From: Bacteroidia bacterium | Lineage (GTDB): Bacteria; Bacteroidota; Bacteroidia; Flavobacteriales; Flavobacteriaceae | Direction of reading: 5' to 3' | Assembly: GCA_030431055.1 (NCBI GenBank) | Contig: JAUIJA010000001.1 | Coordinates: forward strand, 186,001 to 250,000 | DNA length: 64,000 nucleotides | Shown: positions 1 to 7,530 of the stretch, piece after piece | Numbering within the stretch: position 1 is the first letter of the stretch | Layout of the letters: each line of letters begins with the position of its first letter | The notes under the pieces: model-generated | Database searches by the model: none | What the model was told of the DNA's origin: nothing | What the model saw: only the letters and a program-made list of their open reading frames with translations | Made by a program: the position numbers and the translations under genes

Positions 1-799
1 TTTGGCTTGATTTCCAAAGTTTAACTAAAAACAAAACCAACAATAACATACTCACATAAAAGTAAATTTCCATATAACCTACATTGTAAACATCGGTTAA
101 AAAATATACTGGAATTATAGTCGAACAGGTTAAAATTGTAATTATTGTTTTGGCAGTATTTTCACCAAACAAAACCGGAATTGTCTTGTAATTATTAGCC
201 AAATCGCCTTCAATATTTTCTAAATCTTTAATGAATTCACGTATTAAAATCAGCAGAAACAAAAAAGTTGCATGAGCGAAAATTACGTGATAAAAATTCT
301 TGAAATGCATTAATACAGCAAAAAAAGGTAAAACGGCTAAAACTGCCGCAGTTAAATTTCCAACAAAAGGAACTTTCTTTAGTTTGTGTGAATAAAACCA
401 AATTAAGAAAATATAAACCGAAAAAAATAAAACAGCTCGCCAAGAAATAATTGAAGCTAAAGCAACTACAAAAAAGTTTATTGCAAAATATACTTTTAAC
501 TTGGTTGATTGACTCACTAATCGATCAATCATTGCCTTTTTAGGACGATTGATTAAATCTTTTTTAGCATCGTAAAAGTTGTTGATAATGTAGCCTGAAG
601 CAATACAAAAAGAAGAAGCTACAACCAAAACAAACAAGCGCCAATCTAAAACAATTGACAATGCTGATTTTTCTGGCGCCAAAATAAATATAGCTGATAA
701 ATACTGAGCTAATGCAATAACCCAGATATTGTATCCTCTAATTACAGAGAAAAAACTAAAGATTTTTGTAAGTAATAATTTTGACTTTCTAGTTAACAT
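1..799 (-). CDS. UbiA-family prenyltransferase (geranylgeranylglycerol-phosphate geranylgeranyltransferase-like), C-terminus off the window
   Basis: An open frame starts at the ATG at 799 and runs off the left edge, giving about 266 residues with no stop. It is strongly hydrophobic with several membrane spans. The first Asp-rich UbiA motif is seen as NNFYDAKKDLINRP near residues 73-86, and the second as KDLENIEGD near 190-198. These motifs bind the Mg-diphosphate of an isoprenyl donor. It lies 5 bp downstream of the mevalonate kinase gene on the same strand, so co-transcription with isoprenoid synthesis is likely. In Bacteroidota such proteins are often named geranylgeranylglycerol-phosphate geranylgeranyltransferase; the acceptor cannot be told from sequence, and a quinone-type acceptor is also possible. 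Confidence 0.85.
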   Translation of the reverse strand, partial: MLTRKSKLLLTKIFSFFSVIRGYNIWVIALAQYLSAIFILAPEKSALSIVLDWRLFVLVVASSFCIASGYIINNFYDAKKDLINRPKKAMIDRLVSQSTKLKVYFAINFFVVALASIISWRAVLFFSVYIFLIWFYSHKLKKVPFVGNLTAAVLAVLPFFAVLMHFKNFYHVIFAHATFLFLLILIREFIKDLENIEGDLANNYKTIPVLFGENTAKTIITILTCSTIIPVYFLTDVYNVGYMEIYFYVSMLLLVLFLVKLWKSSQ

Positions 800-804
800 T
801 AAAC

Positions 805-1743
805 TTAGAAATTATAAACAACTTCTAATTTATAATCTTTTAGAGATTGTTTTGCCTTTTCTAAATCTTGTGTAAATCCTAAGATATAACCGCCACCACC
901 AGAACCACAAAGTTTCAAGTAATAATCGTTACTTTCAATTCCTTTTTGCCAAACTTGGTGAAATTGTTCGGGAATCATAGGTTTGAAGTTGTTTAGAACA
1001 ACTTTTGAAAGCTTTTTAGTATTTTCAAATAACGATTTTACATCACCTTTTAAGAAATTTTCCACACAAGCATCAGTATGTTTAATGAATTGAGATTTCA
1101 ACATTTTTCGGAAACCTTGATCTTTTAAGTTTTCCATAAAAATATTAACCATTGGTGCTGTTTCACCAATAATTCCAGAATCAATTAAGAAAACCGCACC
1201 TTTTCCTTGTGTGCTTTGGCTTGGAATTCCTGTTGGTTCAATATTATCTTTTGAGTTGATTAAAATTGGTAAACTCAAATAACTATTTAACGGATCTAAA
1301 CCAGAACTTTTCCCGTGGAAAAACGATTCCATTTGTCCGAATATAGTTTTTAACTGTAATAACTTTTCGCGTGTTAAGTTTTCTAAAACTGTAATTTTGT
1401 TTAAAGCGTATTTATCATAAATAGCTGCCACTAAAGCACCACTACTTCCTACTCCATAACCTTGTGGAATACTTGAATCGAAGTACATTCCATTAGCAAC
1501 ATCTTGCTTTAAAGTATCTATATCGAAAGCAACCAATTCAGGTTGTTCGCTTTGTAAGTTTTCTAAATATTCAGCAAAACGCGCTAAACTTTCATTTGAT
1601 TTTTTAGCTTCATTAGTCAAGTTTTCACCTGATTTTAAAGCGCCTTTATAGAAATTATAAGGTATTGAAAGCCCTTTAGAATCTTCAATAATTCCGTATT
1701 CTCCAAATAATAAAATCTTCGAATAAAATAATGGTCCTTTCAT
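805..1743 (-). CDS. mvk: Mevalonate kinase (GHMP kinase family)
   Basis: The 312-residue protein begins with a GHMP N-terminus (KILLFGEYGII near 9-19). It has the ATP-binding loop PQGYGVGSSGA at 93-103, a FHGKSSGLDP segment at 142-151 containing the likely catalytic Asp, and the C-terminal Gly-rich motif CGSGGGGYILGF at 279-290. These are the three GHMP motifs in order. Mevalonate kinase makes 5-phosphomevalonate in the cytosolic mevalonate route. It sits between mvaD and a UbiA prenyltransferase on the same strand, which supports mevalonate rather than galactose or homoserine as substrate. Phosphomevalonate kinase activity cannot be excluded from sequence alone. Confidence 0.85.
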   Translation of the reverse strand: MKGPLFYSKILLFGEYGIIEDSKGLSIPYNFYKGALKSGENLTNEAKKSNESLARFAEYLENLQSEQPELVAFDIDTLKQDVANGMYFDSSIPQGYGVGSSGALVAAIYDKYALNKITVLENLTREKLLQLKTIFGQMESFFHGKSSGLDPLNSYLSLPILINSKDNIEPTGIPSQSTQGKGAVFLIDSGIIGETAPMVNIFMENLKDQGFRKMLKSQFIKHTDACVENFLKGDVKSLFENTKKLSKVVLNNFKPMIPEQFHQVWQKGIESNDYYLKLCGSGGGGYILGFTQDLEKAKQSLKDYKLEVVYNF

Positions 1744-1803
1744 AGCTCTGTGCTCAGTTTACAGTGTTTTAGTACTCAGTACAATTAATAAAGATACAAA
1801 AAA
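1744..1803. repeat. Degenerate CAGT-rich intergenic repeat
   Basis: The short gap between mvk and mvaD contains a degenerate run of related words (GCTCAG, TACAGTG, AGTACTCAGTAC) with loose dyad symmetry. It has no coding potential. It may be a simple-sequence expansion or a spacer between translationally separate genes. Confidence 0.3.
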
Positions 1804-2898
1804 TTAATTATCTTCTATCAATTTACTTCCTTTACCAATTTGATCGCAAATATACTGCTCGTTTTGACAATTGCCAACTAATTCATTCTTAATAAATTGC
1901 AAAACTTTTTCTTTTACATTTTCTGGATATAAAACATGGACATTTGCGCCAGCATCTAACGTAAAACAAACTGGAGTTGCTGTTTCGTTTCTAAACTTCC
2001 AAATTTTATTAATAATTTCAAGCGTATTTGGCTTCATCAAAATAAAATACGGCATAGATGTCATCATCATAGCATGCAATGTTAACGCTTCGCTTTCCAC
2101 TATTTTTATAAATTCTTCCAAATTTCCTTCTTTTAAAATTTGCTTTATTTGTGTTAGATTTTCGTGAGCTTGTATAAAACGTTGTTCAGCAAAAGGATGA
2201 TTGTGCATTAAGTCATGACCAACAGTACTCGAAACTTGTTTTTCGCCTTTATCGACTAACAGAATTGTATCCTGGTAATTTTGAAAATTTGAATGTATTT
2301 CAGAATATTCTACTCCAAATAAATCAGAACTATTACTGTTTTGATGTTCGCCCCAAATAACAACTTCACCTTTAACACTTCTACAAGCACTTCCGCTTCC
2401 TAAACGTGCTAAAAAAGAAGCTTTTTTATAGAAATAATCATCAGAAATTTCAGTCCCGAAATTTCGGGATAATGCTTTTTCTAAACTCATAATATTCATC
2501 GCTAAAGCTGCCATTCCTGAAGCCGAAGAAGCAATACCTGAACTATGTGGAAAAGTGTTTTTTGAATCGATTTCAATATGATATTCTTTTAAATACGAAC
2601 AATATTGCTCAATTCGTTCGAAAAACTTTTGAATCTTCGGTTTAAAATCTTCTTTTGGCTTTCCTTCAAATGAAAAATCAAAAGAAAACTCATCACTATT
2701 CTTCTTCTTAGAAAATACAACTGATGTAATCGTTTTACAATTATTTAGCGTAAAACTTATTGATGGATTTGCAGGAATTTGGTTTGCCTTTTTTCCCCAA
2801 TATTTAACCAATGCAATATTACTTGGCGCTGACCACGAAAATTTCACATTTTCTACCGAACCATATTGAGAAACTTCAAAATCCTTTTCTGAATACAT
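1804..2898 (-). CDS. mvaD: Diphosphomevalonate decarboxylase
   Basis: The 364-residue GHMP-superfamily enzyme shows the diagnostic SAPSNIALVKYWGKK near 23-37, the ATP loop FPHSSGIASSASG near 116-128, and ARLGSGSACRS near 164-174. It converts mevalonate diphosphate to isopentenyl diphosphate with ATP and loss of CO2. I chose the ATG at 2898 because the only upstream in-frame start is a TTG at 2925 whose added residues lie in the short divergent promoter region shared with tspO. The gene contains a perfect 16-bp palindrome at 2454-2469 that encodes residues near 144-148 in a loop region. It is followed by mevalonate kinase. Confidence 0.9.
   Translation of the reverse strand: MYSEKDFEVSQYGSVENVKFSWSAPSNIALVKYWGKKANQIPANPSISFTLNNCKTITSVVFSKKKNSDEFSFDFSFEGKPKEDFKPKIQKFFERIEQYCSYLKEYHIEIDSKNTFPHSSGIASSASGMAALAMNIMSLEKALSRNFGTEISDDYFYKKASFLARLGSGSACRSVKGEVVIWGEHQNSNSSDLFGVEYSEIHSNFQNYQDTILLVDKGEKQVSSTVGHDLMHNHPFAEQRFIQAHENLTQIKQILKEGNLEEFIKIVESEALTLHAMMMTSMPYFILMKPNTLEIINKIWKFRNETATPVCFTLDAGANVHVLYPENVKEKVLQFIKNELVGNCQNEQYICDQIGKGSKLIEDN
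2454..2469. repeat. 16-bp perfect palindrome inside mvaD
   Basis: TCCCGAAATTTCGGGA is its own reverse complement and lies in frame inside the mvaD coding region. It encodes a Ser-Arg-Asn-Phe-Gly stretch just before the ISDDYFYKKAS segment. It is GC-richer than its surroundings. Confidence 0.6.
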
Positions 2899-2932
2899 AT
2901 TGAAAATTTTAGGCAAAAATACCAATTATTCG

Positions 2933-2940
2933 TTACTTTG
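2933..2940 (+). promoter_or_regulatory. Probable -7 box of tspO
   Basis: TTACTTTG differs at one position from the Bacteroidota -7 consensus TAnnTTTG and lies 18 bp before the tspO ATG at 2959. No clear -33 TTG was chosen. Confidence 0.45.
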
Positions 2941-2958
2941 CTTTATAAATTGAAGATT

Positions 2959-3435
2959 ATGAACAAATATGTTAGAATCTTAATAATGGTAGTTGTTTGT
3001 CTTACCATTGGATTCTTAGGAAGTTTAATCACTCAACAATCGGTTACAACTTGGTATCCAACATTAGAGAAACCATTTTTCAATCCACCAAATTGGCTAT
3101 TTGCTCCTGTTTGGACGATTCTTTATATTTTAATGGGAATTGCAGCAGGATTCGTTTGGAACAAATTAGAAACCGACAAAGAAGCCGTTAAAAAAGCATT
3201 ATTATTCTTTGGTGTTCAATTGTTACTCAATTTGTTTTGGTCTTTCGTGTTTTTTGGTTTAAAAAACATCTTATTAGCCTCAATAGAAATCGTTATTTTA
3301 TGGTTAATCATTTATGAAACCTATGTTTTATTCAAAAAAATTGAACCTAAAACTAATTATCTATTGCTTCCTTATTTAGCTTGGACAACTTTTGCAGCAT
3401 TACTAACATTTTCTATTTATTATTTGAATTTTTAA
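2959..3435 (+). CDS. tspO: TspO/MBR family tryptophan-rich sensory protein
   Basis: This 158-residue integral membrane protein has five predicted membrane spans and the family signature: WYPTLEKPFFNPPNWLFAPVW near 32-52, LYILMG, NLFWSFVFFG near 91-100, and PYLAWTTFA near 138-146. The family binds porphyrins and other small hydrophobic ligands and is implicated in tetrapyrrole and stress responses. The ATG at 2959 is preferred over an in-frame TTG at 2938, because that TTG overlaps a promoter-like TTACTTTG at 2933-2940. The gene is divergent from mvaD and single. Confidence 0.9.
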   Translation: MNKYVRILIMVVVCLTIGFLGSLITQQSVTTWYPTLEKPFFNPPNWLFAPVWTILYILMGIAAGFVWNKLETDKEAVKKALLFFGVQLLLNLFWSFVFFGLKNILLASIEIVILWLIIYETYVLFKKIEPKTNYLLLPYLAWTTFAALLTFSIYYLNF

Positions 3436-3527
3436 ATCAAACAATCAGTTTGTAAAATTAATTCTACAAATATTTGTTATTTTTTGTTAAAATTTTATAT
3501 TTTTGATAAACATCAAAATGTAAAGTT

Positions 3528-4472
3528 ATGTCAAAAAAAGCACTTTACCTTTTAGGAATAGTTACTACTATTCTTATAGGAACATGGCTTCATTATAGTT
3601 TTTGTTGTGTAGGTTGTTGCGAAAAAGAAACAACGAAAGAAGAAACGATTGTTTCTACAACAGAAGAAAAACCAATAGTTGAAACTTCGGCTGAAACTCC
3701 AAAATCAAACTTTGAAGGATTTAACTTTAAAACTGGAAATACTTCATTTTCAACAAATAGTAATTTTAAATTTCTAGACTCAAATTTTAACCTTTTATTA
3801 CCTGTTTCCGATTCGATAGATTTAGGAATTGAACAGTTAAAAAAATCTTTAGCAAACAACACTAATAAATTTAACATTGCAGGAAAATATCTTTCTAGCG
3901 AAGAAAATAATTCAATTTTTCCAGATTTAGGAATTGCACGAGCAACTGCTGTAAAAAACTATTTAATTTCTAAAGGAATTCCTGAAAATAAGCTTTCCGT
4001 TTCAAGTTTATTATCTGATGAAATAACCAAAAGTAGAGACACTTTAATTAATTCCATTTCTTATAACTGGACTGAAATTAAAAACAGTGAAACACTTACA
4101 AACGATTGGGATAATTTAAAAGCCGAAATTAATGCAAATCCTGTTCGCTTATATTTCAATACTGGGCAATCGACAATAAATTTATCGAATTCGGACAAAG
4201 AAAAAATTGGAAAAATAATCCAATACACAAATAACGTAGCCAACTCTAAAATATTAATTACGGGCCACACCGACAACACAACTGGCCCCAATAATACCAA
4301 CGAATACTATTCAGCAAAAAGAGCTGAATTTGCTAAAGACTATTTTGTTTCTAACGGAATTTCCGCCAGTAAAATTGTTACTGAAGGAAAAGCCGCAACT
4401 ATGCCTATTGCAGATAACAACACCGAAGAAGGTAGAGCAAAAAACCGACGAGCAGAAATATCAATTCAATAA
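3528..4472 (+). CDS. OmpA-family protein with a degenerate and an intact OmpA-like domain
   Basis: The 314-residue protein has an N-terminal hydrophobic segment (about 5-25) followed by a Cys- and Glu-rich linker. Residues about 80-185 resemble an OmpA fold without the peptidoglycan-binding signature (GIARATAVKNYLISKGIPENKLS). Residues about 205-314 form a clear OmpA domain: VRLYFNTGQS, then ILITGHTDNTTG, then SAKRAEFAKDYF and NRRAEISI. The second domain should bind peptidoglycan, tethering the protein in the envelope. It is followed 25 bp later by a membrane-anchored helix-hairpin-helix protein, so the two are probably co-expressed. The anchoring is by an N-terminal membrane helix, not a beta barrel. 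Confidence 0.75.
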   Translation: MSKKALYLLGIVTTILIGTWLHYSFCCVGCCEKETTKEETIVSTTEEKPIVETSAETPKSNFEGFNFKTGNTSFSTNSNFKFLDSNFNLLLPVSDSIDLGIEQLKKSLANNTNKFNIAGKYLSSEENNSIFPDLGIARATAVKNYLISKGIPENKLSVSSLLSDEITKSRDTLINSISYNWTEIKNSETLTNDWDNLKAEINANPVRLYFNTGQSTINLSNSDKEKIGKIIQYTNNVANSKILITGHTDNTTGPNNTNEYYSAKRAEFAKDYFVSNGISASKIVTEGKAATMPIADNNTEEGRAKNRRAEISIQ

Positions 4473-4497
4473 ACCAACCTAACCAAAACTTTATAAA

Positions 4498-5064
4498 ATG
4501 AACAATTTACCATGCATATTAATTCCAGCGATTGTAGGTTTACTTTGTGGAATTTTAGGTTATCTTTTAGGAAGATTAGGAAAAGGAAATTCAGGAGATG
4601 ACATAACTTCTTTAAAAGATGATTTAGATAATTGTAACCGAATGAATTCGCAACTTCGTTCCGATTTAGACAGATTACGTTCACAAGGAAACGATAACGG
4701 AAATCAAAAATCAAATTTTAGTTCACAATCGTTTACAAGTCCAACATTAGAAACAGATTTAGTTTTTGATGCTTCGTTTGCTAAGTCCGTTTTTGGTAAA
4801 AAAATAAATGAAAATGATTTAAAAATAATCGAAGGAATTGGACCAAAAATTGAACAGTTGTTTAAAACATCAGGGATTTTAACATGGAAATCGCTTTCTG
4901 AAACTTCAATAGATCGTTGTAAGGAAATCTTAGTTAAAGCTGGGGAACGTTTCCAAATTCACGATCCTGGAACTTGGCCAAGACAAGCTAAATTAGCTTA
5001 TGAAAATAAATGGCGTCAATTAAAAGACTGGCAAGACGAACTTGACGGTGGTAGAGAAAAATAA
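4498..5064 (+). CDS. Membrane-anchored helix-hairpin-helix protein (predicted 5' nuclease-like, COG3743 type)
   Basis: The 188-residue protein starts with a membrane helix (about 5-25, rich in Ile, Leu and Gly with a GxxxG-like pattern). A short coiled coil follows (about 36-60, DLDNCNRMNSQLRSDLDRLR), then a Ser/Asn linker. The C-terminal domain, about 105-188, carries the helix-hairpin-helix core KIIEGIGPKIEQLFKTSGI and ends with WPRQAKLAYENKWRQLKDWQ. Proteins with this domain are often listed as predicted flap-endonuclease-like, but no nuclease active site is visible. It is paired with the preceding OmpA-like gene, so a cell-envelope role is at least as likely as DNA repair. Function is not established. 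Confidence 0.65.
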   Translation: MNNLPCILIPAIVGLLCGILGYLLGRLGKGNSGDDITSLKDDLDNCNRMNSQLRSDLDRLRSQGNDNGNQKSNFSSQSFTSPTLETDLVFDASFAKSVFGKKINENDLKIIEGIGPKIEQLFKTSGILTWKSLSETSIDRCKEILVKAGERFQIHDPGTWPRQAKLAYENKWRQLKDWQDELDGGREK

Positions 5065-5067
5065 CCT

Positions 5068-5104
5068 AATTTGTCAAACTGAACTTGTTTCAGTTTGACA
5101 AATT
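5068..5104. terminator. 16-bp perfect inverted repeat between convergent genes, member of the TTGTCA hairpin family
   Basis: The arms at 5068-5083 and 5089-5104 are exact reverse complements around a 5-nt loop, and T- and A-runs flank them. The element lies 3 bp after the helix-hairpin-helix gene and 40 bp before the end of the convergent flavoprotein gene, so it may stop transcription on both strands. Its core TTGTCAAACTGAACTTG is also part of a dispersed hairpin family seen elsewhere in the window. Confidence 0.6.
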
Positions 5105-5112
5105 CTTTATTT

Positions 5113-5140
5113 AGATTTTGAAACGAGTTCAAAATGACAA
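5113..5140 (-). repeat. TTGTCA hairpin repeat, reverse-oriented partner of the 5068 element
   Basis: On the minus strand the segment reads TTTGTCATTTTGAACTCG and then TTTCAAAATC. It forms a 7-bp stem TTTTGAA/TTCAAAA beside a TTGTCA head. With the element at 5068-5104 it makes an inverted pair about 70 bp long, as in REPIN doublets. Confidence 0.5.
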
Positions 5141-5144
5141 AAAA

Positions 5145-6353
5145 CTATATATTTTGTGAAACTATATAACTCGTTGTCCAAGCATTTTGAAAGTTAAATC
5201 CGCCAGTAATTGCATCAATATTCAAAACTTCCCCAGCAAAATATAAATTTGGTAATACTTTACTTTCCATTGTTTTAAAGTTTACTTCTTTTAAATCAAC
5301 ACCACCAGCAGTAACAAACTCTTCTTTAAACGTACTTTTTCCGTTTACTTGAAATTCTCCGTTTGTTAATTGTTCTGATAATGTTATTAATTGCTTTTTA
5401 GATAAATCTGCCCATTTTGTTGCTAATTCAATTTTTGAAGCTGTTAGTAATGATTCCCATAATCGCTTTGGAAATTCAAACGGACAAAATTTATCGACTT
5501 GCTTTTTAGCATTTTCGATTTTTAAACCATTTAACTCTTCAAAAACTTCTTCAAAATTGAAATCTTTAAACCAATTTACTTGAATTACAAACTGATAATT
5601 TAATTTAAAAAGCTCTCTTGCTCCCCAAGCAGATAATCGTAAAATTGCTGGTCCGCTCATTCCCCAATGTGTAATCAACAAAGGTCCTGAAGCTTTTAAA
5701 TTAGTTCCTTTTACTTTTACAGTTGCATTTGCACTAACTCCCATTAAGTTTTTAATTCGGTCGTCTTTAATATTAAACGTAAATAAAGATGGAACTGGAG
5801 AAATAATTTTATGTCCTAATTCACTAAGAAAATCCCAAATTTTAGGATTACTTCCTGTCGCAACAACAATTTTTTGACACGCAAATACATCAGAATTGGT
5901 TTCAATCTTCCAAAACTCGTCTGAGTTGAATAAAGACTTAACACTTTGATTAGTTAAAACATCAATTTTATATTTTTTTACTTCGTTTAAAAAGCAATCG
6001 ATAATGGTTTGAGAAGAATCCGTAATGGGAAACATTCGTCCGTCTTCTTCAATTTTAAGCTCAACGCCACGTTTATCAAACCATTCAATAGTGTCGCCAG
6101 AGCAAAACTGATGAAAAGGGCCGCGTAATTCTTTTTCGCCTCTTGGATAAAACTTTGCTAAATCATTTGGAATGAAACAAGCGTGCGTAACATTACATCT
6201 TCCACCTCCAGAAATTTTAACTTTAGATAAAACTTCTTTTCCACGTTCTAGAATTGCAATTTTCAAATCTGGATTTTTATCTGCAATATTTATAGCCGAA
6301 AAGAAACCAGAAGCGCCACCACCAATTATGATTATATCGTATTTTGAATTCAT
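5145..6353 (-). CDS. NAD(P)/FAD-dependent oxidoreductase, HI0933/YhiN family
   Basis: The 402-residue flavoprotein begins with the dinucleotide-binding motif IIIGGGASGFFSA near 7-19. It has the family hallmarks SGGGRCNVTH near 48-57, DGRMFPITDSSQTIIDC near 104-120, and a C-terminal GEVLNIDAITGGFNFQNAW segment near 371-390. HI0933-like proteins are uncharacterised FAD enzymes related to BaiN; substrate and reaction are not known. Its start overlaps the end of the upstream glycerophosphodiesterase gene by 4 bp (ATGA type), so they are translationally coupled. Confidence 0.85.
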   Translation of the reverse strand: MNSKYDIIIIGGGASGFFSAINIADKNPDLKIAILERGKEVLSKVKISGGGRCNVTHACFIPNDLAKFYPRGEKELRGPFHQFCSGDTIEWFDKRGVELKIEEDGRMFPITDSSQTIIDCFLNEVKKYKIDVLTNQSVKSLFNSDEFWKIETNSDVFACQKIVVATGSNPKIWDFLSELGHKIISPVPSLFTFNIKDDRIKNLMGVSANATVKVKGTNLKASGPLLITHWGMSGPAILRLSAWGARELFKLNYQFVIQVNWFKDFNFEEVFEELNGLKIENAKKQVDKFCPFEFPKRLWESLLTASKIELATKWADLSKKQLITLSEQLTNGEFQVNGKSTFKEEFVTAGGVDLKEVNFKTMESKVLPNLYFAGEVLNIDAITGGFNFQNAWTTSYIVSQNI

Positions 6354-7018
6354 ATTCTATCGGGAAAATCAGAAATTATTCCATCAATTGGAAATCGTTT
6401 TACATGTTCAATATCAGCTTTTTCATTAACTGTCCATGTATTTATTTGTAAACTTAAATCTTTTGCTTTTTCACAACTTTCTTCCGTTAATAAAGAAAAA
6501 TGTGGATGAATGGCTTTTGCTTTTATTTCGGTTGCTAAATCAATAGCTTGTTCAATACTTGCCTGCGTTAAAACAGCTAAAGGGAATTTATCAGATAATT
6601 GAGAAAACGTTTTTAATTCATCAATTTGAAAACTTGAAATAATTACGTCTGCCGTTTTAAAATCTAAATCATTTAGCATTTTAAAAACTGGCAACGCAGT
6701 ATTCGAACCTTTTAATTCGATATTTAGCCAACACTTATTTTTTGTGAATTCTAAAACTTCTTTTAACGTTGGGATTATAAATTCATCTTTAAGTTTTAAT
6801 TGCTTCAATTCTGAAAGTGAAAACTCTGCAATAGGCCCAATAGTATTTGTCAACCTGTCTAAAGTAAAATCGTGAAAAACCACAACTTCACCAGAAGCAC
6901 AAACATGAACGTCTAACTCAATTCCATCTGCACCTAATTCAATAGCTTTTTGAATTGATTCTAATGAATTTTCTAAAACATGTCCTGAAGCACCTCTATG
7001 TCCTATTTTTGCAATCAT
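6350..7018 (-). CDS. Glycerophosphodiester phosphodiesterase
   Basis: The 222-residue protein is a single GDPD TIM-barrel domain. It starts with IGHRGASGHVLENSLESI near 5-22 (catalytic His and the Arg-Gly that follow it), then GADGIELDVHVCASGEVVVFHD near 33-54, which supplies the Glu-x-Asp metal ligands and the second catalytic His. It lacks a signal peptide, so it should act on cytosolic glycerophosphodiesters, as UgpQ does, releasing glycerol-3-phosphate. Its length fits compact bacterial GDPDs. A TATCTTTG box ends only 6 bp before the ATG, so its transcript may have almost no leader. Confidence 0.9.
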   Translation of the reverse strand: MIAKIGHRGASGHVLENSLESIQKAIELGADGIELDVHVCASGEVVVFHDFTLDRLTNTIGPIAEFSLSELKQLKLKDEFIIPTLKEVLEFTKNKCWLNIELKGSNTALPVFKMLNDLDFKTADVIISSFQIDELKTFSQLSDKFPLAVLTQASIEQAIDLATEIKAKAIHPHFSLLTEESCEKAKDLSLQINTWTVNEKADIEHVKRFPIDGIISDFPDRI

Positions 7019-7024
7019 TACAAC

Positions 7025-7032
7025 AAAGATAT
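7025..7032 (-). promoter_or_regulatory. -7 box of the glycerophosphodiesterase gene
   Basis: On the minus strand TATCTTTG matches TAnnTTTG exactly and ends 6 bp before the ATG at 7018, which predicts a near-leaderless mRNA. Confidence 0.45.
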
Positions 7033-7056
7033 AATAGTTTCCGCTTTTATTCGTTT

Positions 7057-7064
7057 AATTTTGT
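7057..7064 (+). promoter_or_regulatory. -7 box of the 7085 gene
   Basis: TAATTTTG matches TAnnTTTG exactly, 20 bp upstream of the ATG at 7085. Confidence 0.45.
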
Positions 7065-7084
7065 AGAGAATAAAATTAGATAAA

Positions 7085-7525
7085 ATGAAAAAGATAGTAT
7101 TTATTTGTTTGGCACAATTATTTGTAATGTGTAGCACAACTAATTTCCAAGTTAGAGATGATTTTAAAAGTGTAAGCTCACAAGAAAAAAACACTTTTTT
7201 AAAGCAGAAAAAAGCAACTTCAACTACAAAAAGCATTGTAATTTTAACTAATGGTTTTAAAGGAGAAAAAATTACAGCAAAACAAAATAACAAGACTGTT
7301 TATTCAGCTTATCCTATTACCAATTTAAAAACAAAATATGCCGATAGTTTTAGCTTTACTAATACGGAAAATCTGATTATTCATGACAGTTTTTCTAAGA
7401 AAGAATTATTATTAGAAAGTAAAAAAGTGAGCGCGTATAAATTTATTTATATAATGAAAATCATCACAGATAACGGAGCTTCTTATAAATTTACGTTAAG
7501 TAATACGTTACGACCTTTGGAATAA
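7085..7525 (+). CDS. Putative lipoprotein of unknown function
   Basis: The 146-residue protein has a short signal peptide ending in a lipobox-like FVMCSTT (Cys near 16), so it is probably lipidated and held in the envelope. The mature part is Lys/Ser/Thr-rich with a beta-strand pattern (SIVILTNGFKGEKITAKQNNK near 54-74) and no domain that I recognise. It is a single gene between a divergent glycerophosphodiesterase and the convergent dGTPase, with its own TAATTTTG box. The gene is very AT-rich, like lineage-specific small lipoproteins in this phylum. Confidence 0.6.
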   Translation: MKKIVFICLAQLFVMCSTTNFQVRDDFKSVSSQEKNTFLKQKKATSTTKSIVILTNGFKGEKITAKQNNKTVYSAYPITNLKTKYADSFSFTNTENLIIHDSFSKKELLLESKKVSAYKFIYIMKIITDNGASYKFTLSNTLRPLE

Positions 7526-7530
7526 TAAAG

